Shown here: one piece after another, positions 41,525 to 50,970 of the stretch
Position numbering within the stretch: position 1 is the first letter of the stretch
Layout of the letters: every line of letters starts with the position of its first letter
From: Marinomonas agarivorans
GTDB lineage: Bacteria > Pseudomonadota > Gammaproteobacteria > Pseudomonadales > Marinomonadaceae
NCBI GenBank assembly: GCA_002173415.2
Contig: NHNK02000011.1
Span: forward strand, 1 to 64,000
Length of the DNA stretch: 64,000 bases
Direction of reading: 5' to 3'
Made by a program: the position numbers and the translations under genes
The notes under the pieces: generated by a model
The model's database searches: none
What the model was told of the DNA's origin: nothing
What the model saw: the letters and a program-made list of their open reading frames with translations, nothing else

Positions 41525-42550
41525 TTATCTTTCCGTAAAGTCGATTAATTTAGCAATGACATCTTCCACTTGAATAGCATCCATAGCATTTTCATCATGT
41601 ACGCGCGCAGCCCAAGGAATCTCTTCGATAGGTTTGCCATATTCTTTTTCAGCCAACTCGCTATAAACACTGACCATAAGATCTTTTGACAAATAAGGCC
41701 CTGTTCGTTCAGGGTTTGACAAGGCATACAGCCCCAGTACAGGCGTTCCCACCATGGTACCAATATGAGCAGGTCCAGTATCAGGACTAACAATCAGTTT
41801 TGCTTTTGCAATGACGCTGGTAAGTAAATGTAAATCGGTTTTGCCAACCAAGTTAATAACAGATAAGCCATTGGCAATTTCGGTAGCAAAACTTATTTCT
41901 TGTTCAGAAGGGCCGCCAGTTAGAACGACATGTTGTCCGTGACGAATAAGAAATTCAATAACCTGACGATAGCCAGCTAATGTCCAATTACGTATTGGTT
42001 TTGATGCGCTAGGATTAATGACAATGTAATCTGAAGGTAAGGAGAGCTTTTCATCTGCTAATGCAAATATGGCAGGCTTTAACATCCAAAATGGTGGTTC
42101 GTTCGGTACATCAATGGCCAATGCCATTGACATAAGAGCGTCGAGTACATGTTTTCCACTTGGCTCTGGTGCCAAATGGTTAACAAACCAATGTTGTTTT
42201 TCTCTTGAGTAGCGGCGACAAAAACCAATCCGAGTTTTCGCTTTTATCATCAAACTTAACACACTGGCACGAATCGACCACTGCATATGCAAAAGCACAT
42301 CAAAGGCGTACTTTTTCATTTGACGTCTTAACGCCAACATCCCCTTAATGCCGGTTTTTTTATCGTATATAACAACATTCACATTTGGCATCATACTCAC
42401 GAGTTGTGCTTCATGTTTACCTGTTATCCAAGTGATCTTGGTGTGCGGGTAACGTTTCTGAATGGCACTCACCACTGAGATAACATGGGTCACATCCCCT
42501 AATGCGGACAAACGAAGAACGGCAATATGGGCATTATCGGGTAATTTCAT
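41525..42550 (-). CDS. Glycosyltransferase family 9 (heptosyltransferase I-like)
   Basis: A 341-residue GT9 protein. The N-terminal motif is HIAVLRLSALGDVTHVISV, and the nucleotide-sugar region carries PSASKPIRNWTLAGYRQVIE, VVLTGGPSEQE and SPDTGPAHIGTMVGTPVLGLY. Such enzymes add L-glycero-D-manno-heptose (or Kdo-linked sugars) to LPS inner core. It faces divergently from kdkA and lpxL, so LPS/lipid A synthesis is the local theme. WaaC is the closest style but the exact sugar is not certain. Confidence 0.85.
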   Translation of the reverse strand: MKLPDNAHIAVLRLSALGDVTHVISVVSAIQKRYPHTKITWITGKHEAQLVSMMPNVNVVIYDKKTGIKGMLALRRQMKKYAFDVLLHMQWSIRASVLSLMIKAKTRIGFCRRYSREKQHWFVNHLAPEPSGKHVLDALMSMALAIDVPNEPPFWMLKPAIFALADEKLSLPSDYIVINPSASKPIRNWTLAGYRQVIEFLIRHGQHVVLTGGPSEQEISFATEIANGLSVINLVGKTDLHLLTSVIAKAKLIVSPDTGPAHIGTMVGTPVLGLYALSNPERTGPYLSKDLMVSVYSELAEKEYGKPIEEIPWAARVHDENAMDAIQVEDVIAKLIDFTER

Positions 42551-42694
42551 GTTTTGCTACTTTTTAAAGTTAATTCTTGTTTCTAATAATAATTTTTTAC
42601 AACAGAGGTGCCGATCTTTACTGCGCCTGACACTGACTTATTATAAAATACAGCATATCAAAAGTACGATTTTATCGATACCAAGTAGGAAGTA

Positions 42695-43420
42695 ATGCAG
42701 GAACATCAAACAGATAACCCGAACACTCACTTATTTGTCAGTGATCTAACTATCCCAGTAACCAACACATGGTTTACTCCCGACTTTTGGGCGCAACATC
42801 AAGACGAAGCAATGCCTGCCTCAGGCAGAGGTAGTGTTAATTTTGTAAAAACGCAGAATGGACGCTTTGTGATCAGGCAGTACCTTCGCGGTGGCCTCGT
42901 AAGCAAATTTAGCCATGATCGTTTTTTCTTTATGGGAGCAAAACGTTCTCGCCCCTATCGTGAATTAGCACTACTCAATTATATGCAAGATCAAAAATTA
43001 CCTGCTCCGATACCTGTGGCTGGTATTTACCATAGGCAAGGTTTAAGCTACACAGCAAGCATCATGACACATCTGATTCCCAATGCTAAAGAGTTGTTCC
43101 ATTTTTTAATGCCAACAGAATTTGATTGTCGAGAATGGCCTAAAATTAACTGGCATGCCATAGGTTCAACGATTCGTCGCTTCCATGATGCAGGTATCGA
43201 TCACGTTGATTTAAATTGCCACAACATTATGCTCGATAAAGATAATCGCATATGGTTAATAGACTTTGATAAATGCCAAAAAAGACCCCCAAACAAACAC
43301 TGGCAACGCAGAAATCTCAACCGCTTACAGCGTTCTTTCAACAAAGAAGCGCTAAAGCACAGCACGTTTCAATACGACGAACAAGACTGGAATACGTTAT
43401 TAGAAGGTTATAATGGCTAA
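42695..43420 (+). CDS. kdkA: 3-deoxy-D-manno-octulosonate kinase KdkA
   Basis: A 241-residue kinase that phosphorylates the Kdo of the LPS inner core, as in Haemophilus-type organisms with a single Kdo. It has the RIO/aminoglycoside kinase fold with the loop DHVDLNCHNIML (catalytic Asp and Asn) and VIDFD-like WLIDFDKCQ. The N-terminus includes GRGSVNFVKTQNGRFVIRQY. It overlaps lpxL by 8 bp, so they form a unit. Its presence implies a phosphorylated Kdo core. Confidence 0.9.
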   Translation: MQEHQTDNPNTHLFVSDLTIPVTNTWFTPDFWAQHQDEAMPASGRGSVNFVKTQNGRFVIRQYLRGGLVSKFSHDRFFFMGAKRSRPYRELALLNYMQDQKLPAPIPVAGIYHRQGLSYTASIMTHLIPNAKELFHFLMPTEFDCREWPKINWHAIGSTIRRFHDAGIDHVDLNCHNIMLDKDNRIWLIDFDKCQKRPPNKHWQRRNLNRLQRSFNKEALKHSTFQYDEQDWNTLLEGYNG

Positions 43421-44336
43421 CACAAAACACAATAAAAAGGACTCATTTCGCTCTCTTCTAAAGCCTAGTCTATGGCCAAGTTGGGCTTTTATGGGGGTTG
43501 CTTGGCTAATTGGCCAATTACCGTGGAAGATACAGCAAACAACCGGGCGAGCTTTTGGTCGTTTTTTATACCATGTTGCGCCCAGACGTCTGAGCATCTG
43601 TATGACAAACTTAGCCATTTGTTACCCAGAAATGTCGGAGAAGGAACGCAAACAACTGGCTAAAAAGCATTTTCAAAGCATTGGTGTTGGTTTTTTTGAA
43701 GCTTTTACAAGTTGGTTCCATACTGCGGATCAACTGACAATGGATGTTGAATTCGATAGTCAGCAAGTTATTGATGACGCACTGGCTCTAGGTCGTGGTT
43801 GTATCTACATTGGCGGTCACTTTTCGTCAATCGATATTTGTGGCAATTTGATGTCCCGTTACAACAATGTGCATCCTATTTATAAAAAGCAAAAAAACCC
43901 TGTTTTCAATTACATCATGGAACGACAAAGAGAACGTATTTTCGAAAAGCATATTGAACGCAGCAACATGCGAGAAGTGGCACGTTCCTTAAAAGATAAC
44001 AAGACAATCTGGTATGCCGTTGACCAAGATTACGGTAGAGATAAATCTGTTTTTGCCCCTTTTTTCAATCGTGAATGCTCAACCATTGCCCATATTGGCC
44101 GCATTGCTAGCATTACTAATGCTCCCGTATTACTTTACGATTACGGCCGCACAGAAACAGGTTATAAAATGTCGCTCACTCGCTTAGAAAATTTCCCAAC
44201 TGGGGATGATGTCGAGAACGCCATCATTATGAACAAGTGTATGGAAGAATTAGTGAATAGTAAGAAAGAGCAATATTATTGGACTCATCGACGTTTTAAA
44301 ACACAAAAAAATCCAGAAGATCCGTCACCATACTAG
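43413..44336 (+). CDS. lpxL: Lipid A lauroyl/secondary acyltransferase LpxL-type
   Basis: A 307-residue LpxL/HtrB family acyltransferase that adds a secondary acyl chain to Kdo-lipid A from acyl-ACP. The HX4D motif reads GGHFSSIDI, and the conserved downstream motif is IWYAVDQDYGRDKSVFAPFF. The N-terminal region carries a hydrophobic stretch SWAFMGVAWLIGQLPW. It overlaps the kdkA stop and is followed by a strong bidirectional terminator. Whether it is an LpxL or LpxM equivalent cannot be told from sequence alone. Confidence 0.9.
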   Translation: MANTKHNKKDSFRSLLKPSLWPSWAFMGVAWLIGQLPWKIQQTTGRAFGRFLYHVAPRRLSICMTNLAICYPEMSEKERKQLAKKHFQSIGVGFFEAFTSWFHTADQLTMDVEFDSQQVIDDALALGRGCIYIGGHFSSIDICGNLMSRYNNVHPIYKKQKNPVFNYIMERQRERIFEKHIERSNMREVARSLKDNKTIWYAVDQDYGRDKSVFAPFFNRECSTIAHIGRIASITNAPVLLYDYGRTETGYKMSLTRLENFPTGDDVENAIIMNKCMEELVNSKKEQYYWTHRRFKTQKNPEDPSPY

Positions 44337-44363
44337 TTTCCCATGGTGATTTTTTGACTCTCT

Positions 44364-44404
44364 ACCATAAAAAAAACGCCTAATATGGCGTTTTTTTTTA
44401 TGGT
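44364..44404. terminator. Bidirectional intrinsic terminator between convergent genes
   Basis: ACCATAAAAAAAACGCC pairs with its inverse across a TAATAT loop to give a long stem flanked by A and T runs. It lies between the lpxL stop and the stop of the minus-strand gene at 44431, and works for both directions. Confidence 0.9.
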
Positions 44405-44430
44405 AAAACCAATAATGAAGTCACAAATTT

Positions 44431-45015
44431 TTATTCTGCATTTTCATATTCGTTATGCAGTTCATAAGCGTCATCCCCCATGTCTTCATTGACAAGCAAC
44501 AATGCCTCTTCATACGCGCCACCGAATTCAATTCGAGTAATATCGTAAAGATCGTATTCGTAAGTTTCATCAAACCAACGAGCGTCAGAACCGATTTCTT
44601 CTAACTCAAAACTAACATCATCAACTTTTAGTACTCGGCCTATTTCACAACTGTCATCTTCTTGCTCTTCTCTGTGTAATGTTACTAGACCGTACTCTTC
44701 GGTAATATCCAGCAGAAGATCACCTAACTCTGTTAAGCGCACATTGGGCTGTCTTACAGTTTCATTGCGTAAAGAGAGAACGCGTTTTTGAAAATCGTTA
44801 AAAGGGGAAGGATGTACAAAATCACTGATATCTTCTAAAAACAAAACTTGGTAGCCATTCAAGCGAATACTGTCATCCACTAGCTGTAGCAATACCATTT
44901 CTTCATTTGCTTCTAAAACAAAACCATCATACCAACTATCAATTCCATCTAGTTCTTCACGAAAAATCCGCACTAAATTATTACGGGATTTGGCCTTTTC
45001 TAACTCAATTAGCAT
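44431..45015 (-). CDS. Acidic hypothetical protein
   Basis: A 194-residue, strongly acidic protein (ELDGIDSWYDGFVLEANEEM ..., DDSCEIGRVLKVDDVSFELE ...). No TM or signal. I do not recognise a family; the beta-rich pattern with repeated Asp/Glu resembles small SMI1/KNR4- or Sm-like folds only weakly. It ends at the shared terminator and follows the 126-residue acidic gene in the same direction (67-bp gap). The two may form a pair, with unknown function. Confidence 0.7.
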   Translation of the reverse strand: MLIELEKAKSRNNLVRIFREELDGIDSWYDGFVLEANEEMVLLQLVDDSIRLNGYQVLFLEDISDFVHPSPFNDFQKRVLSLRNETVRQPNVRLTELGDLLLDITEEYGLVTLHREEQEDDSCEIGRVLKVDDVSFELEEIGSDARWFDETYEYDLYDITRIEFGGAYEEALLLVNEDMGDDAYELHNEYENAE

Positions 45016-45082
45016 GTTATTTTCCTAAAGCATTGGTAGCAATTCGACGTTAGTGTAAACCTAGCCTTTATGAGGAACAAGA

Positions 45083-45463
45083 TTAATATAGTATGTTATG
45101 CCAATTTTCCAACATAGTGGTTAGGTCTTCCAAACCACATTCTGCACGAATCCCTTCTGTTGAGGCTTGATAAAAGTCACTTTGGCTATCAAAAATAGCA
45201 TGAATTTCATCCCCAGCTTCTGACAAATCAATTTGCCGATTAACCTGTATTCCATCCGTATTTATGGTTACATGATAGCTGCCGTACTGAACTGAGTTTG
45301 ATTCAGTTTGTGCTGTGGCCAAGTTAATTTTTTGCAATACTTTTTGAATTGCTTCGCGTTCTTTAAGATGTTCACTGACCCAATCAGCAATAGCAGAGAA
45401 TTGATAATCTGTTACAACTCGATAAGACTGCTCTGCTTCATCGAATACAATTTCATAATCCAT
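45083..45463 (-). CDS. Acidic hypothetical protein
   Basis: A 126-residue acidic protein (MDYEIVFDEAEQSYRVVTDY) with a mixed helical/strand pattern and no membrane or signal segment. Not recognised. It lies between the YlqF-type GTPase gene and the second acidic protein gene on the same strand. Start has a GGTGA 4 bases upstream. Confidence 0.65.
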   Translation of the reverse strand: MDYEIVFDEAEQSYRVVTDYQFSAIADWVSEHLKEREAIQKVLQKINLATAQTESNSVQYGSYHVTINTDGIQVNRQIDLSEAGDEIHAIFDSQSDFYQASTEGIRAECGLEDLTTMLENWHNILY

Positions 45464-45523
45464 AAATCACCCTATAAAACTCATGTGTACATAATATTCT
45501 TATTTGTACAATTAATAGCACAC

Positions 45524-46492
45524 CTAATGATCTTGCGTTCTTTCAGTACGGTTTTGTTTCTGTTGCCGCTGGGGAATCGCTGCCGCTAATCTAGCCTGTC
45601 GAGCAGCTTCTTTTTCCGCTTTCACAAGGGCAACATTTTTTTCTTCCTCAACAATCATAATAGGTGTTTCCATAACAAATTGCCCAATAACACCACTACG
45701 AACATCGTGTAAAAATACTTCTGCGGCCTTGTGCATGTCGACCTTGCCTTTCGCTCGCAAGGCCCCTCTCTTACTGCCAATAAGGCGTAAGGTCTCATCA
45801 CTTGTGCCAATCTCGTCTTTTATTTTATAGCGAGCAATTAACAAGCTAGGATACTGTTCAATAAAAAACTCAAGTCCAGCGATCGCAACATCTTGATAAT
45901 CAATCGCTGTATCTCGCACAGCCCCAGTAACAGCAAGGCGATAACTGGCCTTAGGATTTTCGATTTTTGGCCATAAAATGCCAGGTGTATCAAGTAAAAC
46001 AAACTCAGGGGTTACTTTTAATTTTTGCTGTGCTTTGGTGACGGCAGGCTCATCCCCTACTTTGGCAATACGACGTCCTAGCAAGGCATTCATCAAACTT
46101 GATTTCCCAACATTGGGAATACCGGCAATCATGGCCCGAATTGGTTTTTCTGCAGTGCCTCTGTGCGGCACTAACTCGGCGACCCATTTTTTTACACTGG
46201 CTAAGTCTTGTTTGTCTAATGTCGAAAAGGGTTTCGCTGTGATTGATTCTTGTTCTTGCCAGTGGGTAAGCCAGTGTTGCACTATTTTTTCATCGGCCAA
46301 ATCTTTTTTATTTAATAGGCGTAATACCGGAACCTCGCCTCTTAGTTGCGTTAGCATCGGATTCTGGCTGGAGTCTGGTATTCTGGCATCCAGCACTTCG
46401 ATCACAACATCCACTTGTGTCATAACCTTTTCAATTTCACGGCGGGCTTTATTCATATGCCCAGGGAACCATTGCACGCTCACACACGTCAC
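45524..46492 (-). CDS. ylqF: YlqF/RbgA-type ribosome biogenesis GTPase
   Basis: A 322-residue circularly permuted GTPase. G4 (LNKKDLAD) comes first, then G1 (GIPNVGKSSLMNALLGRR) and G3 (DTPGILWPK), the order that marks the YlqF/RbgA class, which acts in 50S subunit maturation. The N-terminus QWFPGHMNKARREIEK is the family motif. The basic Gln/Arg-rich C-terminal tail likely binds rRNA. Complete; it lies in the minus-strand run before acpH. Confidence 0.92.
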   Translation of the reverse strand: MTCVSVQWFPGHMNKARREIEKVMTQVDVVIEVLDARIPDSSQNPMLTQLRGEVPVLRLLNKKDLADEKIVQHWLTHWQEQESITAKPFSTLDKQDLASVKKWVAELVPHRGTAEKPIRAMIAGIPNVGKSSLMNALLGRRIAKVGDEPAVTKAQQKLKVTPEFVLLDTPGILWPKIENPKASYRLAVTGAVRDTAIDYQDVAIAGLEFFIEQYPSLLIARYKIKDEIGTSDETLRLIGSKRGALRAKGKVDMHKAAEVFLHDVRSGVIGQFVMETPIMIVEEEKNVALVKAEKEAARQARLAAAIPQRQQKQNRTERTQDH

Positions 46493-46634
46493 CTTTTGGT
46501 AAGTTTATCTTGTTAAGTTGCTATTTATTTTTAAGTTAACAGCATCGCATTCTAACATATTCATCAAAGTGAAGCCTGAAGGAAGGTATGATTAAGTCTC
46601 CCTTAACCTGATGACCTCTCGTCTTTTATCATTA

Positions 46635-47213
46635 TTATTCTTGTGGTGCTTTCGCTGCCACCATTAAATCTGGATAAACCTGATCAAATGTTGTTTCTGC
46701 CATTGTTAATAGTAATGGCAAGTCCTCATAGAAAGGTTGTAGATGGTGACCATAACGCCAACGACGCATAATGGATTGAAGGGCTTTTTCTACGCCTGAC
46801 AACTGCCCTAAATCGGCCAACCAGCGTTTATGATCTAAAGACGTTATTAGCCCTTGTAAACGGGGAGGACACAAATCATGATAGCGATGTAAGTCAGGCA
46901 AAAAGTCATCATAAAATGCGTCTAATGGAGTGGAATTAAACTGCTGCCATTTATTTACTAGCCAGTAATCCAATAAGATATCTAACACGATACCAACAAA
47001 GCGCCGACGTCCTATGGTTTGATTCTCTCGAAATGAAAAACTACCAGTATGACTATCAATTGTTTTATCAATGTGCTGATGCATTTTGATGCCAAGCACA
47101 ACCTCTTTTGGTAATTTACTCCTGTCAAGCTCACTGGCAAAGTCACCAAGTAAGTTGCCACAATAAGATGTACCAGATACTTTTGCTAAATGCAGATGGG
47201 CTAGATAGTTCAT
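46635..47213 (-). CDS. acpH: ACP phosphodiesterase AcpH
   Basis: A 192-residue protein that removes the phosphopantetheine arm from holo-ACP. The start MNYLAHLHLAKVSGTSYCG and NLLGDFASELDRSKLP are the AcpH motif, and MHQHIDKTIDSHTGS carries the HD-like metal-binding residues. Length equals the family's. It is likely monocistronic and diverges from the peptide transporter gene at 47409. Confidence 0.93.
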   Translation of the reverse strand: MNYLAHLHLAKVSGTSYCGNLLGDFASELDRSKLPKEVVLGIKMHQHIDKTIDSHTGSFSFRENQTIGRRRFVGIVLDILLDYWLVNKWQQFNSTPLDAFYDDFLPDLHRYHDLCPPRLQGLITSLDHKRWLADLGQLSGVEKALQSIMRRWRYGHHLQPFYEDLPLLLTMAETTFDQVYPDLMVAAKAPQE

Positions 47214-47408
47214 AACTCAATTTGTGCCAATGAGGTATTAACACAGTAAGGGTTAATACGGCGATCTTCAATACACTACAAAAAGATATTTTCTGGTAAT
47301 TCCACAACAATGGAGTAGTATAATGCGCTTATATTTTTTGACGTATGTAATTAATACACAATGAACGGTTGTAGATGTATAACTTGACCAGATAAGGAAA
47401 CAAAGAAC

Positions 47409-48986
47409 GTGAAAGGCTTATATTTTGTTCTTACTCTGATGCTAGCCACTGTTGTCTCATCTTATACAATGGCCACACATGCAACGACAATAAACACACA
47501 AACAATAAGCACCAAGGCAACAAGTGCTAAGACAATAAAAATCGCCCTTGATCATGACCCTATTTCTTTAGATCCTCATGAGCAATTGACAGAGAAAACG
47601 TTACAAACCTCACATCTACTTTTCGATCCGCTACTGCGTTGGACGCAAGACAATACCCTTGAAGCACGACTTGCCACACACTGGCGTAATCTTGATGCAC
47701 ATACAACCCGATTTTTCTTGCGCGATAATGTGACCTTTCATTCGGGTAATCCACTTACCGTTGACGATGTTGTATTTACTATTGAGCGCTTGAAAAAATC
47801 ACCTGATTTCAAAGCCTTGTTTGACAACATTCTTACAGTGAAAAAAGTTGACCGACTTACCTTCGATATTGTTACTAAGAAACCAACGCCTTTATTATTA
47901 AATCTGATGACCTATGTTTTTCCTATGGATCATCAGTTTTATCAAGATAAAGATAGAGTTTTAAAATTTGGTAAAAGTTTCGCTTCATATAACGTCTCAG
48001 GTACAGGCCCTTTTATCGTCACCAAGCGTGAACAGGGCAAACAAATCGACTTTATTCGTAACCCCAATTACTGGGATACATCATCCAAAGGCAATATCGG
48101 CAGGATAGAACTAACGCCCATAAAATCAAATTCAACACGTTTAGCGGCTTTACTTTCTGATGATGTTGATTTTATTCACCCTGTTGCACCACTCGATACT
48201 AAACGCCTTGAGAATACGGCAAATATTGATCTAATTACCCTGCTCAGTAGTCGGGTGCTCTTGCTGCAATTGAATCAAACTAAGCGAGCTGAATTTCAAG
48301 ATATTCGAGTTCGCAAGGCAATCAACCTTGCGATAAATCAACAATTAATTGTCGATAAAGTACTTAAGGGGCTAAGTAAAGCAGCGGGACAGTTGAGTCA
48401 TGAACAATTTATGGGGCATGTTGAAGAGTTACAACCGCTATACAACCTAGACCAAGCTCGCCAGCTTATGCAAGAAGCGGGTTATGCAAGTGGGTTTCGC
48501 GTTAGTATGATTACTTCTTATGGCATTAATGCTCAAGTTGCTCAAGCAATCGAAAGCATGCTTGCCAAGATCAATATCCAAATTGATCTTAAAGCCGTTC
48601 CAGCCGCACAATATTTACGGGCTATAGATGAGAGAAGTACCGACTTACTACTGATGAGTTGGTTGTCGGACACTCAGGATTCAAATAATTTATTCGAGTT
48701 TTTAATTGCTTGTACGGATGAAAAAACAGGCTTTGGCGCATTCAACACTCACGGTTATTGTAATCCCGCTATCGACAATATGATCAATGCCGCTAATGAA
48801 GAGTTGGATCAAACCAAGCGTCGTGATCTTTTACAAACGATCGAAAAACAGTTAGCTGCGGATGCTGTTTTTGTTCCTATTGCGTGGTTGCATTTATCTT
48901 GGGCGGCAAAGCGTCATATCAATTTACACACCATAGTCAACAATCAAAACCTATACTATCTAGGAGATACAGTTGTTAGTGATTAA
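47409..48986 (+). CDS. Peptide/nickel-type ABC transporter, periplasmic binding protein
   Basis: A 525-residue SBP_bac_5 protein (DppA/OppA/NikA class) with a signal peptide (FVLTLMLATVVSSYTMATHA). The domain shows ALDHDPISLDPHEQLTEKTL near the start, WTQDNTLEARLATHWRNLDA, FHSGNPLTVDDVVFTIERLK and VRKAINLAINQQLIVDKVLK. The GTG at 47409 is preceded by AAGGAAACA. It is the first gene of a five-gene transporter unit ending with a LysR gene, so it feeds the two permeases and two ATPases downstream. The ligand is a di/oligopeptide or similar small compound; I cannot say which. Confidence 0.92.
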   Translation: MKGLYFVLTLMLATVVSSYTMATHATTINTQTISTKATSAKTIKIALDHDPISLDPHEQLTEKTLQTSHLLFDPLLRWTQDNTLEARLATHWRNLDAHTTRFFLRDNVTFHSGNPLTVDDVVFTIERLKKSPDFKALFDNILTVKKVDRLTFDIVTKKPTPLLLNLMTYVFPMDHQFYQDKDRVLKFGKSFASYNVSGTGPFIVTKREQGKQIDFIRNPNYWDTSSKGNIGRIELTPIKSNSTRLAALLSDDVDFIHPVAPLDTKRLENTANIDLITLLSSRVLLLQLNQTKRAEFQDIRVRKAINLAINQQLIVDKVLKGLSKAAGQLSHEQFMGHVEELQPLYNLDQARQLMQEAGYASGFRVSMITSYGINAQVAQAIESMLAKINIQIDLKAVPAAQYLRAIDERSTDLLLMSWLSDTQDSNNLFEFLIACTDEKTGFGAFNTHGYCNPAIDNMINAANEELDQTKRRDLLQTIEKQLAADAVFVPIAWLHLSWAAKRHINLHTIVNNQNLYYLGDTVVSD

Positions 48987-49053
48987 GCCTCATTGCATGC
49001 CTCGTTTTACTTTGGCACAGCAGACCTTTTGGAATTAGGGAGCAAGTAACCCT

Positions 49054-50034
49054 ATGTTTGTGTTTTTACTTCGACGCCTTCTACAAGCCTGTATTGTCAT
49101 GCTCATTATTAGTCTGCTGAGCTTTGTCATTCAGGGTAATTTAGGTGACCCTGTACGCCAAATGGTTGGTCAGAGTGTTACCAGTGAAGAAGTAGAAAAA
49201 ATACGCCAAGAACAAGGCCTGAATGACAGTTTTTTCCAACAATACGGACGCTATATAAAAAATGCACTGCATGGCGATTTTGGCGAATCCTATTTCTACA
49301 AAGAGCCAGCATTTCACGTCATTATGGCAAAACTGCCTGCAACTATTGAACTTACGTTAGCCGCTATTATATTAACCATTGTTATTGCGATCCCTTGCGG
49401 CGTTTTTACCGCCATAAGGCCAAAAAACCTTGCCTCACATGGCATAATGTTTTTTAGTACGATAGGCTTATCTACTCCTATTTTCATTACCGCTATTCTA
49501 CTGTTGTATGTGTTTTCGGCATTATTACAATGGACACCCAGTTTCGGTCGGGGGGAAACAGTTAGTATTATGGGGCTATGGGAGAGTGGCTTCTTCAGTC
49601 TGGATGGTTTGTACCATCTTATTTTGCCTAGCATTTCCTTATCCTTTATTCTTGCGCCGCTCTTTATTCGATTAATTCGCTCTGAGATGCTGGAAATTAT
49701 GGAGTCCGAATACATTAAATACGCAAAAGCCAAAGGACTTTCATCGGCCAGAGTGTATTTCATCCATGCGTTAAAAAACATCATGCTACCTATTATCACG
49801 ATTGGCGGTATTCAGATTGGCAACATCATTGCCTACACCATTTTAACTGAGACGGTTTTTCAATGGCCCGGTATGGGGAGCCTGTTTATTGACTCGATCA
49901 ATCGGGTCGATACCCCCGTTATTTCGGCCTATCTTATGGTTGTCGGCGTTATTTTTGTCTTTACCAATACCTTAGTGGATTTGGTGTATGGTTTATTCAA
50001 TCCAACAGTAAAATTAGCGGTTAAAGACGTATGA
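49054..50034 (+). CDS. Opp/Dpp ABC transporter permease (DppB type)
   Basis: A 326-residue inner-membrane permease. N-terminal FVFLLRRLLQACIVMLIISL and GDPVRQMVGQSVTSEEVEKI are the DppB opening; the EAA-type loop is YIKYAKAKGLSSARVYFIHA. Six TM segments are visible. It overlaps the next permease by 4 bp, so the two are translationally coupled. Confidence 0.93.
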   Translation: MFVFLLRRLLQACIVMLIISLLSFVIQGNLGDPVRQMVGQSVTSEEVEKIRQEQGLNDSFFQQYGRYIKNALHGDFGESYFYKEPAFHVIMAKLPATIELTLAAIILTIVIAIPCGVFTAIRPKNLASHGIMFFSTIGLSTPIFITAILLLYVFSALLQWTPSFGRGETVSIMGLWESGFFSLDGLYHLILPSISLSFILAPLFIRLIRSEMLEIMESEYIKYAKAKGLSSARVYFIHALKNIMLPIITIGGIQIGNIIAYTILTETVFQWPGMGSLFIDSINRVDTPVISAYLMVVGVIFVFTNTLVDLVYGLFNPTVKLAVKDV

Positions 50035-50969
50035 GTTATCCCGTTAGAGAAATTACATTTTCAATATCACCGCGACGCTGGAAACATATTTGGGCGGGCT
50101 TTCTTAGTGACAAGTTAGCAGTATTGGCATTTTCAATTTTTGTTTTTTATTGCTTAATCGCTATGGCAGCCCCTTTGATTGCACCATTTGATCCTTACGA
50201 TACGGCTTTAATTGATCTCCTCAATGCTGAAATTGCACCCAGTTGGATTAGCGGCGATGAGCGTTTCCTTTTAGGCACCGATGCCCAAGGCAGAGATTTG
50301 TTATCCGCCATAGTCTATGGCACGCGAACGTCTCTCAGCATTGGCTTATTGGCAGTTTTGATGCAAGCCAGTATTGGGATTTGCTTAGGTCTTATTTCCG
50401 GTTATTTTGGCGGCTTATTAGATACCTTGTTGATGCGCTGTGCGGATATTCAACTTTCCTTTTCCAACATTCTGATTGCGATCGTCTTATTGGCCGCAAT
50501 ACAAAGTATTTTCGGCCTTGCTTATTATCAAGACCACGCCATGATCATGCTGGTTTTTATCCTTGGTTTAGCCGAATGGCCAATTTTTGCCCGAACGGTA
50601 CGGGCATCGGTATTAGCAGAAAAGCAAAAAGAGTATGTGGATGCGGCTTATTTAATGGGAATCAGCCAAATACGCATTATTTTTAAACACATCTTGCCGA
50701 ATACCATTTCGCCTTTGTTTGTTATTTTTACTATTCAAATTGCCAATGTCATTGTCGCCGAAGCAGCATTATCATTTTTAGGGTTGGGCATGCCGATATC
50801 ACAACCCTCTCTTGGGTCGCTAATCTCAATTGGTTTTGATTATTTATTCTCTGGCATTTGGTGGATATCCGTCGTTCCATGCGCAGTGCTGATGTTGCTT
50901 ATTCTGGTAATCAATTTATTAGGTGATGTACTTAAAAATCATCTAAACCCAAGGCACTACAAGGATTAA
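50031..50969 (+). CDS. Opp/Dpp ABC transporter permease (DppC type)
   Basis: A 312-residue permease partner of DppB. The DppC opening is DKLAVLAFSIFVFYCLIAMA, followed by FDPYDTALIDLLN and LLGTDAQGRDLLSAIVYGTR. The EAA loop is YVDAAYLMGISQIRIIFKHI. It is coupled to the upstream permease by a 4-bp overlap and is directly followed by the first ATPase gene. Confidence 0.93.
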   Translation: MSYPVREITFSISPRRWKHIWAGFLSDKLAVLAFSIFVFYCLIAMAAPLIAPFDPYDTALIDLLNAEIAPSWISGDERFLLGTDAQGRDLLSAIVYGTRTSLSIGLLAVLMQASIGICLGLISGYFGGLLDTLLMRCADIQLSFSNILIAIVLLAAIQSIFGLAYYQDHAMIMLVFILGLAEWPIFARTVRASVLAEKQKEYVDAAYLMGISQIRIIFKHILPNTISPLFVIFTIQIANVIVAEAALSFLGLGMPISQPSLGSLISIGFDYLFSGIWWISVVPCAVLMLLILVINLLGDVLKNHLNPRHYKD

Positions 50970-50970
50970 T